A stretch of DNA of 64,000 nucleotides, from NCBI GenBank assembly GCA_026214975.1, contig JAOBSW010000519.1, positions 341,918 through 405,917 of the forward strand, given 5' to 3'. Numbering within the stretch: the stretch's first letter is position 1; each line of letters opens with the position of its first letter. The notes beneath the pieces are model-generated. The model was not told the origin of the DNA, made no database searches, and saw only the letters and a list, made by a program, of their open reading frames with translations. Of the stretch, positions 20,562-31,599 are shown one piece after another. The position numbers were made by a program, and so were the translations under genes. Source of the stretch: Gentiana macrophylla (lineage: Eukaryota; Streptophyta; Magnoliopsida; Gentianales; Gentianaceae).

Positions 20562-20756
20562 TTTACCAAGGGGATTAGTCTTTGCTATGTTGGGTGAGCT
20601 CACTTAACAGACTAGTCATTGGTATCAACAATTCCATGTACTTATGTTTGGACAATTGAGCAAATGAAGTTGCCAAGGGGATTGGTCTTTGTCATGTTGG
20701 GTGAACTCACTTGACAGATCAGTCATTGGTATTAAACTTCATCTTGTATTATCAAT
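20562..20756 (+). repeat. Tandem pair of a conserved palindromic block after SIRE-A pol
   Basis: Two ~75-bp copies (about 20564-20635 and 20671-20743, 108 bp apart) each read CCAAGGGGATT(A/G)GTCTTTG, then GGGTGA(G/A)CTCACTT and ACAG(A/C)... CAGTCATTGGTAT. GTGAGCTCAC at 20594-20603 is a perfect palindrome, and TGACAGATCAGTCA at 20712-20725 is nearly one. SIRE-B and SIRE-D carry a single copy at the same place, just 3' of the pol stop. Non-coding and conserved; function unknown. Confidence 0.8.
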
Positions 20757-20924
20757 TGAACAAAACAAGGAGGAATAGAAGTTCAACAGAGTAATTTCAT
20801 CAAGAGTTTGAGGCAAATTTGTCAACAGGCCGAGCCAAGTCTCATCGATGACAAGGTCTTTGAAGGAAACGTTACTCAGTCAAACTTACTAAAGTCAAAA
20901 AGCAAATGGTAGGATATTTATTCT

Positions 20925-21080
20925 ATCCTTGTAACCGTAGTTACACGATCTGACGGTTACAAAACGTTATGAAAAAGTAATGGGCCACGTGTCAAGACAA
21001 CATTCACTCAGATTTAATCGTGGTTAATACCACTGTACGTGCTCTGACAGTTACAACTACCCCTGTCTATATATACAGAC
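20925..21080 (+). promoter_or_regulatory. Putative internal promoter of SIRE-A ORF3
   Basis: TATATATA at 21068-21075 lies in ACTACCCCTGTCTATATATA, 113-120 bp upstream of the ORF3 ATG, which is the first ATG downstream of where transcription would start. Upstream are a perfect G-box CCACGTGTC (20985-20993) and several MYB-like CCGT/ACGG/CAGTTA words (about 20930-21053). SIRE-C and SIRE-D have the same C-rich-then-TATA order. Promoter activity is an inference. Confidence 0.55.
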
Positions 21081-21187
21081 ATATATACAGAGTTCACACT
21101 CACAACTCTCAATCTGTGATTTCTCTAAAATTACTTTGTGTGAACACATATTTGAACACCTTCTTCTTCATCTTTCTCAAATTTATC

Positions 21188-24100
21188 ATGGCAAACAAGG
21201 ATGAAGTTCATATTGGCACCAGTCAAAGTGTAAGAGGCTATGTGATTGACTGTCACTCTCCTGAACTAGCCATTAACATAGGACGAAGAATCAGACGGTT
21301 TGCTGATTTGGAAAACATCCTCAACAGAAGGCTGGAACGAATTTCATATGTTAATGTGTTAGAGTTCTGGAAGAACATTGTTATACATGAAGGTAGGGAG
21401 GCCTTCACTACAACAGTAAATGGAAGAGAGATACAAATTTCCTCAGACCTACTGAGAGAATTATTCCATTTTGGACCTGGAAATAATGCCCCCACAAATC
21501 CAGAAGCTATGAATCTGCCCAGGATTAAGTTTGTAGATGCTATAAAGACAAATGATAAGATAGCTTCAAATCTAGGCATTAATGTGAAGCATATTGGTTA
21601 TGAGTATAACCTGCTGAGCAAATTAATTGCCAAAACTATTTTGGGATTCGTTGGGAGTCTAGATACATTGTCTGGACCTAAGATAGATATGCTGATCATC
21701 AACTGCAGGAGTATGAAGTTTTATTGGGATGGATTCTTCATACACTACATAAAGAAGGTGTTTACTAAAGATAGAGATTGTACAAGGAAGTCCAAAACCA
21801 AGCCCCTAGGTCTACTAATTCAGACTTTGTTGAATCATTTTCAGATACCTGATATTTCATATGAAAAGATTAACAAATCAAGGTATAAGCCAGAAGTTAC
21901 TACTCCTATTCCTGGCTTAGATGATGAAGAAGATGTGGATGATGAAGCCACATAAAGTGATGATGAAGGAGGAGATGATGATGCTGGTGGTGAGCATGTC
22001 AAGCAAACTATTAAGGAAGTTACTAAGTCTACTGCACCTAAGAAGGCTGCTGAGACGAGAAAGGCTGCCGACACAAGAAAAATAACAGAAATGTTAACGC
22101 CTAGGAAGACAAAGAAGCCGACAATTGAAGTTATTGATATAGCTGAAATTACAAGGAAGAGGAAAGCTACTGAAATTGAAGAAGAGCAACTTTCCAAAAG
22201 AATGAAAGAAATTGCCAAGAAGAAGAAACATGGCAAAGGAAAACAATTGAGGATTTTGGAGACTCAAAGGGAAGAAGAAGAAGTAGGAGAGGCTATTGAG
22301 GCTGAGCCCTTGACAATTATCAAGCCTATTGAGAAAGAACAGATTTTTGTTGAGAAATCTACTGGAGAATCACAGCAGGTTGCTGAACCTGAGCCTGCTG
22401 AAGAAGTGGAATCCTCACCTGTAAAGGCTGCTGAGCCTAATGAAGCTGCACAAGTTGTTGTTGAGCAACTTGTTGAAGACCCACAGTAGACTACTGAGTC
22501 TGTGCCTGTTGTGGAAGCTGAGACATTGGTACAAGACCCTGCAATTTTTGCAAGAAGTCAGGGGGAAGAGCAGTCCGCTGCTAACCCTGCTAATGAGCAT
22601 GTAAGTCAGGGGGAACCAAGTATTGAACAAATGGAGGTAGTAGGCTCTAATATACAACTTGAGCAACCTACTGACCTAGAGGCATCTGTTGAAGAAACTA
22701 TGACTCTGCTGGTTGAGACCTTTGGAGGTCAGCAGAGTGGACAGACAGCTCCTAGAAAGCCAAGCATGCCCTTTGAATGACAAGAGAAAAAGAAGAAAGA
22801 AGAATATGTTGATCCAAAGCTCCAGCTGGTAGCTGATTACTTTCAGTGGAAGTTTGGTTTTTATAAAAGACAAAAGCCAGCTGCAGAACCAATGACAGAT
22901 TTTTAGGAGTGGCTTTTGAGAAATTAGGAGTGGAGAATCTGCTGGATTTGGTTGATACCTCTCTGTTGGAAGCAAGATTGATGGATCTTATTGATGAACA
23001 AAAGCAGGATGAGGGTATCAAATTTAGAGATCCAAGAGATGAATCTGATAGTGATGACTCTTCATCATCTAATTCTGGTGATGATCATCCCTCTGGTCCA
23101 GGAGGAGTCAGTGGGACTGCAATGATCATTAAACCAAGAGTAGAGCAGTCTACTAATGCTAGACAGTCTATTGAGAGACATGAAAATGAACATATGGATA
23201 AGGATCTGGAGGATCTCACCATAGATGGTCTGGAGGCCTTGATAAATGATGGGATAAATCTTGGAGGCAACAGACTGGTTGGTGCTTTAGATACTTCATT
23301 TGTTGTGGAAGCTACTGAGCAATCTGATGATCAACAGAATGATGATTTGGATGATGAGAGGATCACTGATCATAGTGAGCCTGATGTCAATTCTGAGGAT
23401 TCAATTCAATATCAAGACTGGATTGACACTCAGGACACTCTATTCCAAGCTGCCAATACTCTAAGAAGGATTGCCCATGCTGAAGGGTTCCAAGAAGAAA
23501 ATAGGACTGAATTCCCTGCAATCCTTGTACAAAGAGTGCTAACCACTGAGGAACAGACAATGATTGCATAGAGATTGGACATGGTGATGGGATTTGAAGG
23601 ATCACCATTGTTGATTGAGGAGGTACAGGTTGCTGAGATACAAACAGCACCTGAACAAAGGTTTGAACAGGAGGTACATGTTGCTGAGGTACAAACAACA
23701 CCTGGACATTGGTTGGAACTATCTATGGGTTTGGAGGTAACCCCTGCTGCTGTTGGAAAACAAGCTGCTGTAGTAGAGCCTTCTGGAGGAAAGGTCACTG
23801 AGGGTAAGGATAGTCAGCAGACTGCTGTTGTTGATGAAGATGAACATCTACTGGACTATGACTACAGAGATGAGGAATTTCAAGTGCCTGAGGAAGAACC
23901 AATAGATGATGAACCTCAACAGGCATTTGTACCAGTTTTTTAAGAACCTGCTCTAGATCCTATTCTAGAAGAATTCCAAGGCCCTAACTCTGCTGGAAGG
24001 GATATGAGCTATGCCTTGGTTATCAGCAGACAGAGGCAACAGTACAATGTAGAAGAGCCTGCTGATGGAGCTAATGGAGGAATGGCTGATGGGGTACCAG

Positions 24101-25140
24101 CACATGTTGTGGAAGAGTTGAGGGCTGTCAGAAATGACATAACAAGGTTAAGAACTCAATTGGACAGGCAAGAGCAGAGGTTTGAAGACTTAATGAATTT
24201 AGTGGAGAATAGAGGAAGAACTATTGAGACTGTTGCTTCCAATATTACCTCCACCCAGTATGCTATTGCTGACCTTGCTCTGGATGTAAAGGGGATCAGA
24301 CATGGAAATACAATGAAGGAGAAGTTTCTGAAAGATCAACTTGAAGCCATCCACCATAAACTTGATAAACTTGCTGAGGCACCCAAGCCTGCTGTTCCTG
24401 AGCCTGCTGTGCCTGAGCCTGCTGGATCACTTCAACCTACTGGATTGGATCCTAAGTTTACTGAGAGGATCAATCTACTGGAGCAAACTATGCAAGCACG
24501 GATTACTGCAGTTGATACAAGAACTGAAATTATGGAAGGACAACTGAGTACTCTAGTCACCACACCTAAAAGTGTTCATGGCTTGCTGTCCCGTTTTGTT
24601 GATGATGTCAATAAGGGGAAAGAGAGTCAGACAGCTATAGCAAAAGAGGCTGCTAGGATCTTTGCAAAGAAAAGATGGGAAGATGACACTAATACATTCA
24701 GAGAACCTGCACCTGGCAGACTTCCACTCACTAATGATCTTCTCAAAGAATATAAGAAAGTTTACAACATCAAAAGGAGACCTTATCATGACAAGGGATT
24801 TCATGAAGGGTTGAACTCCTTTCTGGGACTCAAGTTTTGGGAAGCAAGAGTCAAAGCCTTGAGAGCTTCTCATAGAGGTGGAAGAGGTGGAAGGAGTTTA
24901 CCTACCACCAATGCAAAGGAATCACTGAATGAATTTAAGGAAGTTTACATACGTTTAGGCTTTAGAGTACACCAGATTAATCTCACTCTGCCTGAAGCAT
25001 GGAAGTGGTGGAAAGAAGTGAATCCTCACATTGATTTCTCTCTTATTAAAAATGAATGGATGAGAGAAATGATTAGAGAGATAAGAGCTTATCAAGAGCA
25101 AGTAGAGAAGGCAAGAGAAGAAAGAGAAAGAAGACACTAG
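21188..25140 (+). pseudogene. SIRE-A ORF3 (so-called env-like ORF), ~1300 codons, broken
   Basis: It starts at ATG 21188 (MANKDEVHIG). One frame runs to about 22900 with stops at 21953, 22487 and 22778; after one shift the next frame runs from 22909 to the TAG at 25138 with stops near 23569 and 23941. So one ancestral ORF of about 1300 codons is visible. The first ~240 residues look globular, the middle is acidic and repeat-rich (Glu, Pro, Ala, Thr), and 24100-24560 shows coiled-coil heptads (DITRLRTQLDRQEQRFEDL). I see no signal peptide or transmembrane segment, so 'env-like' rests on position only. It resembles plant 'putative transposon protein' domains, from memory. Confidence 0.75.
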
Positions 25141-25261
25141 ATCAAAGATACTTTATCTCGCTTTATATTTTCTTTGAATCTAGATCAGTAATACTTTTGA
25201 ACAAATGATTATAATGAGAGATGACTAAGTTTGTTCTGTTCTTGTTTTTAATCTTTTTGCT

Positions 25262-25306
25262 TTGCTGTAAGGAGGGTATTGGCATCATCACCAAAAAGGG
25301 GGAAAT
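25262..25306 (+). promoter_or_regulatory. Polypurine tract and conserved block of SIRE-A
   Basis: GGAGGGTATTGGCATCATCA is followed by AAAAAGGGGGAAAT directly against the 3' LTR at 25307. The purine run is the plus-strand primer. The GGAGGGT block recurs in SIRE-C and SIRE-D. Confidence 0.85.
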
Positions 25307-27005
25307 TGTTGGACTTATTTTTAAGTTTTAGTGATGAGTGATGATTAGTCATTATAGAGCAAAGGCAAAAAGATGTCTAGATCAAATGTATAGGTTTATT
25401 AGAGTTTGATCTTGTATAGGTTTGATCAAACAAGCACTGTAAAAGGTCAGCTGATCTACATCAGCAGACTTGTCTATATTAGTCGGGTACATAGGTCAGT
25501 AGACTAGTCAGGAACCTGCTGAAGACTGAAGGCTGAGGGCTCAAACTCAGTTATTGAAGGCTAAGGGATCAAACTTAGTAATTAAAGTCAAGGATATGGA
25601 ATCAGAATTTAGGGAAGTCTGTGATGACCTAAACTGATTACATATACCTTGTGTACAAGGTCTAAGTTCCACAAGTTAAGTGGTGATTGGAAGTTAGTTA
25701 TATGCAAATTGGTGTTATCTAACCTCATAATTAAAAGTTAGATAAAAGAAGTCAGCTGCATTGTCTTATAGACACAGCAAAACATGGATCAGCTGACTAA
25801 TATGTACTTCAACAGTCTCATGATTACAGGAACCTGCTGATACATATACTTCGAATTATTCAAAGGTTACATTGGAAGATTACAAAGAAAGGGACAGCTA
25901 ACAACCTCTGATTTTATCAAACAAATAAATGGTTAAGATCAAATGGACGTTGGAAAGATTCAGACCTTTATCCAATGGATACAAGTCAAAGGGTGGACAG
26001 ATCAAAATGTCAAAAGCGATCGACGTTGTCGAGATTTATGAACATGTGATGAAAGCAAGTCAAATGGGACAAATCTGAAACGGCTATGTTTGAATTTCAA
26101 ACATAAGTCACAAGGATTCCTACCTATAAATAGAGGACTCCAAATTCAGATACAAGTGATGAACATTGATGAAAAATAAGGATCTATATTAAGTTATCAG
26201 ATTTCAATCGATCAAACACCCTGCTGATCCTACTGAGTATAAGGCTACTGATCCAGTATATTTCTTCAAGTGTAATCTGCATTCAAGCTACATCAAGTTT
26301 ACACACTTGAAGACATCAAGCTACTGATCATATCATCCTGATCAAGCTGCTGAAAGCTGAATCACTTACTTGATTCAAACTTTCTTTTACAAGGAATCTA
26401 GTGAAGACAGTGAAGCACATTTGTGTGTCAAGTAATGTTGTTTGTGGTGGAGCTGGTGAAGAGGCAATCCTACCCTTCAAGGAATAGTGGAAGACTTTGG
26501 AGCAGCAATCCTACCTGTTCCAAGTGTTTAGTTTGTGAAACCATAGTTATTGGTGAAGGACAACCAACTTAGGGATTTTTGTAACAGCTACCTCAAGAAT
26601 ATTTAGTGAATTACCTCCAACATCACAGGAGAAGAGTGGACTGACATGATTACACCACCTGGAACCACTATAAAATTTGTCTACTTATTTTCTACATTTA
26701 TATTCTGCACTAGGATATTTAACACATCAATCTACTGAACCTAGCAACTGAATCACCCACATACACTACTGAGTATGTAATACTTGGTATCATATTTAAC
26801 AACAAGTAATAAGGCTTAATTTTTGATATATTCCACTGCACAAATTCAGTAAACTCAACAGTCAGCAGACTCTTGAGTATCAGCAGACTACTTACCAGCC
26901 AGCAAGCTACTGAAGTTGCTGAGTTTGTTAACTCCAAAAGTTTTAAGTGTTAAGTTTATTCACCCCCCCTCTAAACTTAACCAAAGCCTTTTCAAGGGAC
27001 CAACA
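25307..27005 (+). repeat. 3' LTR of SIRE-A
   Basis: 1699 bp, TGTTGGACTT...GGGACCAACA, followed by TATCC. TATAAATA lies at 26125-26132. At least ten copies of CTGCTGA or CTACTGA are scattered through it (for example 25516, 25834, 26221, 26230, 26245, 26321, 26347, 26732, 26766, 26907). A patch at about 26003-26035 differs strongly from the 5' LTR. Confidence 0.95.
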
Positions 27006-27010
27006 TATCC

Positions 27011-27264
27011 AAAAACAAATTAATCCACTTTATTTCATACAACCAACGACAAGGAAAACCAAAGAGTTAAAACTACAAAACTCACATGGCGGCTATCAAG
27101 GAAAAAACCTCGTTTATTCCGAACATAGAATCGGAACATGGCGAGATGAAAAAAACCTTAACAGTCTCATGCTACTTTATTCATGCAAAACAAAAACAAA
27201 AGATAGTTTTTAAGAAATAGTTCTGAGGTTATAGTCGTCAACTCGACTTAGTTCAACGATGGCC
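27011..27264 (-). other. Athila-2 3' non-coding region next to SIRE-A
   Basis: About 250 bp downstream of the integrase stop, AT-rich, no ORF on the coding strand. It continues across the SIRE-A insertion at 13275. Confidence 0.6.
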
Positions 27265-28320
27265 TAATGATAGATGTGATCTTTGAGAGTGAAGACTTCC
27301 TCCTCCGTTCCTTGACCAAGACCAATGTAATGTTTCACATGGTGTCCATTAACCACAAAAGTGGATTGATCCTTAAGGTTTAATACCTCAACAGCTCCAG
27401 AAGGGAAAACCTTACTCACTTGATAAGGGCCTTACCATCGTGATTTTAACTTGCCAGGAAAAGTCTCAAGCGTGAATTGTAAAGAAGAACCAGATCGCCT
27501 TCCTTAAAGGTGCGGTCCAAAATTTTCTTATCATGAAATTTCTTTGTGCACTCCATAAATATTTTTGCATTCTCATAAGCTTGCAGACGAAACTCCTTCT
27601 AGGCGAATCAATTCCAACAATCTTCTTTCTCCAGCTAAACTCTCATCAAAATTCAACATACGCGTAGCCCACATGGCACGGTGTTCAAGTTCAACCGGTA
27701 GATGACATGTTTTTCCAAAAACAATCTTATAAGGGGACATACCAATAGTCGTCTTAAAAGCAGTTCTATAAGCCCATAAAGCATCATCTAATCGCAACGA
27801 CCAATCCTTTCTAGTCGTATTCACAGTTTTCTCCAAAATGCGCTTTATTTCTCGATTTGTAACCTCAACTTGTCCACTTGTTTGAGGGCGATAAGCAGTA
27901 GCTAACTTGTGTCTAACCTCATCCTTAATCATCAACTTTTCAAACGGCCTATTACAAAAATGGCTTCCATTATCACTAATAATGGCACGAGGGATTCCAA
28001 ACCGCGTTAAAATATTTTTCTTTAAGAACTTCAGTACAACTTTCGCATCGTTAGTAGGCGAAGCAATGGTCTCAACCCATTTGGACACGTAGTCGACTGC
28101 CACTAAGATATAGCGGTTGGACAAAGACGAAGTAAAAGGACCCACAAAATCAATACCCCAAACATCGAAGAGTTCGACCTCTAGGATATTCTTTAGTGGC
28201 ATTTCATTCCTTCTCGAGATATTTCCCGTCATTTGGCAAGAATGACAAGATCTAGCATATTGATGCGCATCTTTGAACAAAGTGGCCCAGTAAAAACCAC
28301 ATTGGAGAACTTTCACATCC
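27265..28320 (-). pseudogene. Athila-2 integrase
   Basis: A 248-codon open stretch (28316-27573) covers the end of the zinc domain (CHSCQMTG) and the whole catalytic core: D in [11 protein letters not shown] in IISDNGSHF and E in [11 protein letters not shown], so D-D-E is intact. It then reads [16 protein letters not shown] and [13 protein letters not shown]. After a break at 27573 the C-terminal part continues in another frame through a GPYQVSKVFPSGAVEV-type sequence to a stop near 27265. It inserts element DNA into the chromosome. The zinc-domain start lies upstream in a broken stretch (28320-28450). Confidence 0.88.
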
Positions 28321-28446
28321 GTCTTCTCTCCTCCATAATGTCCTCTGGCCTCATAAGCGTGGCAATGTCTAAGGATATCCTAGCTTAAAAAGATAGGGCT
28401 GTTCCCAATAATAGTGCCTAAGATCCTTGAAAAATTTCTTTCTTTC

Positions 28447-28964
28447 TTAGGGGTTGAGATTTGATGGCAAGTATTTCACGGATAGATAATTCACAAAGTC
28501 TTTAAACCATGGTTGTTTCCTTTCCTTCACAACCTCAACACGCGAAGATACCGCATCACAATCATCCTTTCCATTGATAGCCGTGATGGAGAATAATTGT
28601 TCATCAGGAAATGTTTCTCCAATCTCGGTCATTGGCTCATTATTCTCTATTTGTAAACAGGAAAGATGATCCGCAACCAGATTCTCAGATCCTTTCTTAT
28701 CACAAATTTCTACATCAAACTCTTGCAATAGTAGAATTCATCTCAATAACCTTGGCTTGGAATCTTTTTTGGCTAAAAGATACTTCAAAGCCGCATGGTC
28801 AGTCCAAACAGTGACTTTAGATCCCACTAGATAAGATCTAAACTTGTCAAACGCAAAGATAACAGCCATAAGCTCTTTCTCGGTAGTTGCATAGTTCCTT
28901 TGAGCAGTATTTAGAGTTCGACTAGCATAGTAGATGGGCCTAAAGATCTTGTCTTTCCTTTGTC
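28447..28964 (-). pseudogene. Athila-2 RNase H, broken
   Basis: RNase H words appear in two frames: [18 protein letters not shown] and [13 protein letters not shown] around 28905-28790, then after a stop near 28730 the LQEFDVEICDKKGSENLVAD stretch (28728-28447) that links to integrase. The catalytic Glu and Asp residues are present, but the frameshift near 28965 separates this from RT. Confidence 0.8.
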
Positions 28965-30545
28965 CTAAGGCAGCACCTCAGCAGTATCGCTTGCATCGCA
29001 CATCAACTCAAAAGGTAGATTCCAGTCAGGCGTAATCAAGACGGGTGCAGTGATAAGCATGCTCTTTAAATCATTGAAAGCTTTCATGCACTCATTAGTA
29101 AACACAAATGGCACATCCTTGGCCAATAACTCAGTAAGAGGTCTACAGATTAAGGAAAAGTCCTTCACAAACCGACGATAGAATCCCGTGTGGGCAAGAA
29201 AACCTCGCAATGTCTTAAGATTGGTTGGCGGCGGCAGTTTTTCAATCACCTCTACTTTTGCTCTATCCACCTCTATACCGTTCTTTGAAATACGGTGGCC
29301 AAGTACTATACCTTCAGTAACCATAAGATGACATTTCTCCCAGTTAAGCACCAGATTCGTCTCCTCGCATCTCTTAAACACTCTTGCTAGATACGTGAGA
29401 CATGTATCGAAATCATCTCCAAATACGGAGAAATCATCCATAAAGATCTCTAGGAAATCTTCAACCATATAAGCAAATAGAGAAATCATGCATCTTTGAA
29501 ATGTTGCTGGTGTATTGCACAAACCAAAGGGCATTCTATTGTAAGCGAAGGTTCTATATGGACATGTAAAAGTGGTATTCTCACGATCCTCAGGTGAGAT
29601 ATGAATTTGATATTATCCCGAGTAACCGTCAAGGAAACAATAAAACGCATGTCCGCTCAGTCTCTCGAGCATTTGATCAATGAAAGGAAGAGGGAAGTGA
29701 TCTTTGCGAGTAGCATCATTCAACTTCCTAAATTCAATGCACACTCTATGACCAGTAATGAGTCTAACAGGAATTAACTCATTTAACTCATTAGCTTGCA
29801 CCGTCAAACCCCCCTTCTTCGGAACTACGTGGATCGGGCTAACCCATTCACTATCAGAGATAGGAGAGATGATTCCCATTTCTAACATCTTAATAGATTC
29901 ATCCCTAACCACGTCCTTCAATTGTGGAGTCAAAATTCTTTGGGGTTGTGCAACTGCTTTCTTTGCAGGATCGACGGAGATTTTATGCATGCACACGCTA
30001 GGGCTAATGCCTTTAATTTCAGCTATTGTCCATCCAAATGCTCCGCGATACTCTCTCAACACTCTCATCAGCTTTTCTTCTTGTATTTCAATCAAGGCAG
30101 AAGAAATAATAAGCGGCAAGGTCTCGTCTTGAAGGAACACATACTTCAAATGTGCAGGCAGAGGCTTCAATGTCAGATTGGTAGGTGGTTCTTCTAACAA
30201 GGTCTTTAACTTTTGTCCGGTTAGCTTAAGTTCAAAGAACTTATGCCATGTCGGTCTATGGTAGAATTTCTCAACCTCGGTAGATTTCATCTCCTCAACA
30301 TGGCCAGGGGTTCCTCTACTACATCCAGGCCATATCACTTTCTCTTCCTCGCTCTTTTCATATGGCACTTCATCCTCTAATTCCAAGGTAGCCTTGAGGA
30401 AATCCTTAATATCCTCATATTGTTGGAAGTCATTGACAAGCTTGTCAACAGAATCCAACATGAAACATGCATCCTCTCCATCATCAGGTGTCTTCATAGT
30501 GTCAAACATGTTGAATGCTATTTCATCTCCATTAACTCTTAACAC
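28965..30545 (-). pseudogene. Athila-2 reverse transcriptase (one in-frame stop)
   Basis: Two long open pieces in one reading path: 30545-29613 (protease-RT linker, then RT fingers with VVPKKGG and FPLPFIDQMLERLSG) and 29534-28965 (palm and thumb with MPFGLCNTPATFQRCM and the catalytic FMDDFSVFG, FMDD at 29444-29433). A TAA at about 29610 just after DGYSG breaks it; otherwise the sequence is close to a normal Ty3/gypsy RT. The two catalytic aspartates are preserved. Confidence 0.9.
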
Positions 30546-30551
30546 TAACTC

Positions 30552-31568
30552 TCATTTGTAAACATCGATAAGTGTCCTACTAGTGGCCATAAAAGGTCTT
30601 CCTAAGATTAGGGGTACTTTGTAGTTAGCTTCCATATCTAGCACAACAAAGTCGACAGGAAACACAAACTTCTCAACTCTTACTAGCACATACTCAACCA
30701 CTCCACAAGGTTCCTTAACCGAATGATCAGCTAATTGCAAAGTAATTGAAGTCTTTTTAAGGTCTTTCATACCTAGCTTTTGATATATGGATAGAGGCGT
30801 CAGATTTATGCTTGCTCCTATATCACACAAGGCCTTGTTCAAACATACGTTACCTATGGTGCAGGGAATGAGAAAACTTCCCGGATCCTTGCACTTAGCG
30901 GGTAACTTATGTTGAAGAATGGTTGAGCACTCCTCATTTAGGCAAATGGTCTCTAAATCTAGGAGTTTCCTCTTAGTAGAGACAACTTCTTTTAAGAACT
31001 TGGTGTACTTAGGCACCTCAGCAAGTGCTTCAACTAAAGGTAGATTGATGTGTAGCTTTCTAAAGATATCTATGAATTTCTTATACCTCTTGTCATCAAC
31101 CTTAGGCTTAGATTTGCGTGGAGGATAAGGTAAGGTTGAAGGATCGACATCAGTGAAGATAGGATACTTATGATTATAAAGCTCAAATCTAGGGCCAACA
31201 GGTTCCTTATAGGTTTCTTGCTCAGGCAAGGTTCCAGAGGCATTTGATTCCTTGCTTGGCTCACCATCCTTACTCTCTACGGCTTTCTCTTTCTCTTTTA
31301 AAGATGGTGGAGTTACTTCTTTCCCACTTTTAGTCATGATCGCATTCAAATCCTTAGGATTTTTATCAGTGTTACTTGGCAATCCTCCAGGAGGTCTAGT
31401 TGAGACTTGCTCAGCTAATTGTTCTATTTGGTGAGTGAGATTTTGAACTATGGCTTCTTGATTGGTCACCTTGGAATCGTTCTTTTGACAATATTGGTTA
31501 AATTTAGTGGCTAACTCAGCCATAGATTTTGAAAGTTGGCCCATATTGTCAGTGACGACATTACTCAA
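30552..31568 (-). pseudogene. Athila-2 gag C-terminus and aspartic protease
   Basis: A 338-codon open stretch. The first third is a Gln/Lys-rich linker with NLTHQIEQLAEQVSTRPPGG. The protease follows with the active-site strand ALCDIGASINLTPLSIYQKL (D-I-G-A) and the flap/dimer part LILGRPFMATSRTLIDVYK. A single TGA at 30549-30551 separates it from the RT frame, which continues at once (ELVLRVNGDE). Such elements normally read protease and RT as one polyprotein, so the stop is probably a single-base decay. Confidence 0.85.
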
Positions 31569-31599
31569 TTTTTCTATCGCAGCTTCCCAACCAAAAGTT

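Larger units (their letters stand above)
13276..27005 (+). mobile_element. SIRE-A: complete Sirevirus (Ty1/copia) element with TATCC duplication
   Basis: A 13.7 kb element bounded by LTRs 13276-14966 and 25307-27005 and by a perfect 5-bp target duplication, TATCC (13271-13275 and 27006-27010). Order: LTR, initiator-Met primer site, gag with two zinc knuckles, protease, integrase, RT/RNase H, conserved spacer, internal promoter-like block, a ~1300-codon ORF3, polypurine tract, LTR. The PR-IN-RT order, large size, long LTRs and 3' ORF define the Sirevirus (SIRE/Maximus) lineage. It inserted into the 3' region of Athila-2. All ORFs are broken. Confidence 0.95.

Noticed and set aside
20625..20640. 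TGGTATCAAC as a second primer binding site
   Set aside because: It matches only seven bases of the initiator-Met site and belongs to the conserved spacer block.
21020..21187. Upstream in-frame ATG giving a longer SIRE-A ORF3
   Set aside because: It lies upstream of and across the TATA block, and the other copies support the start at 21188.
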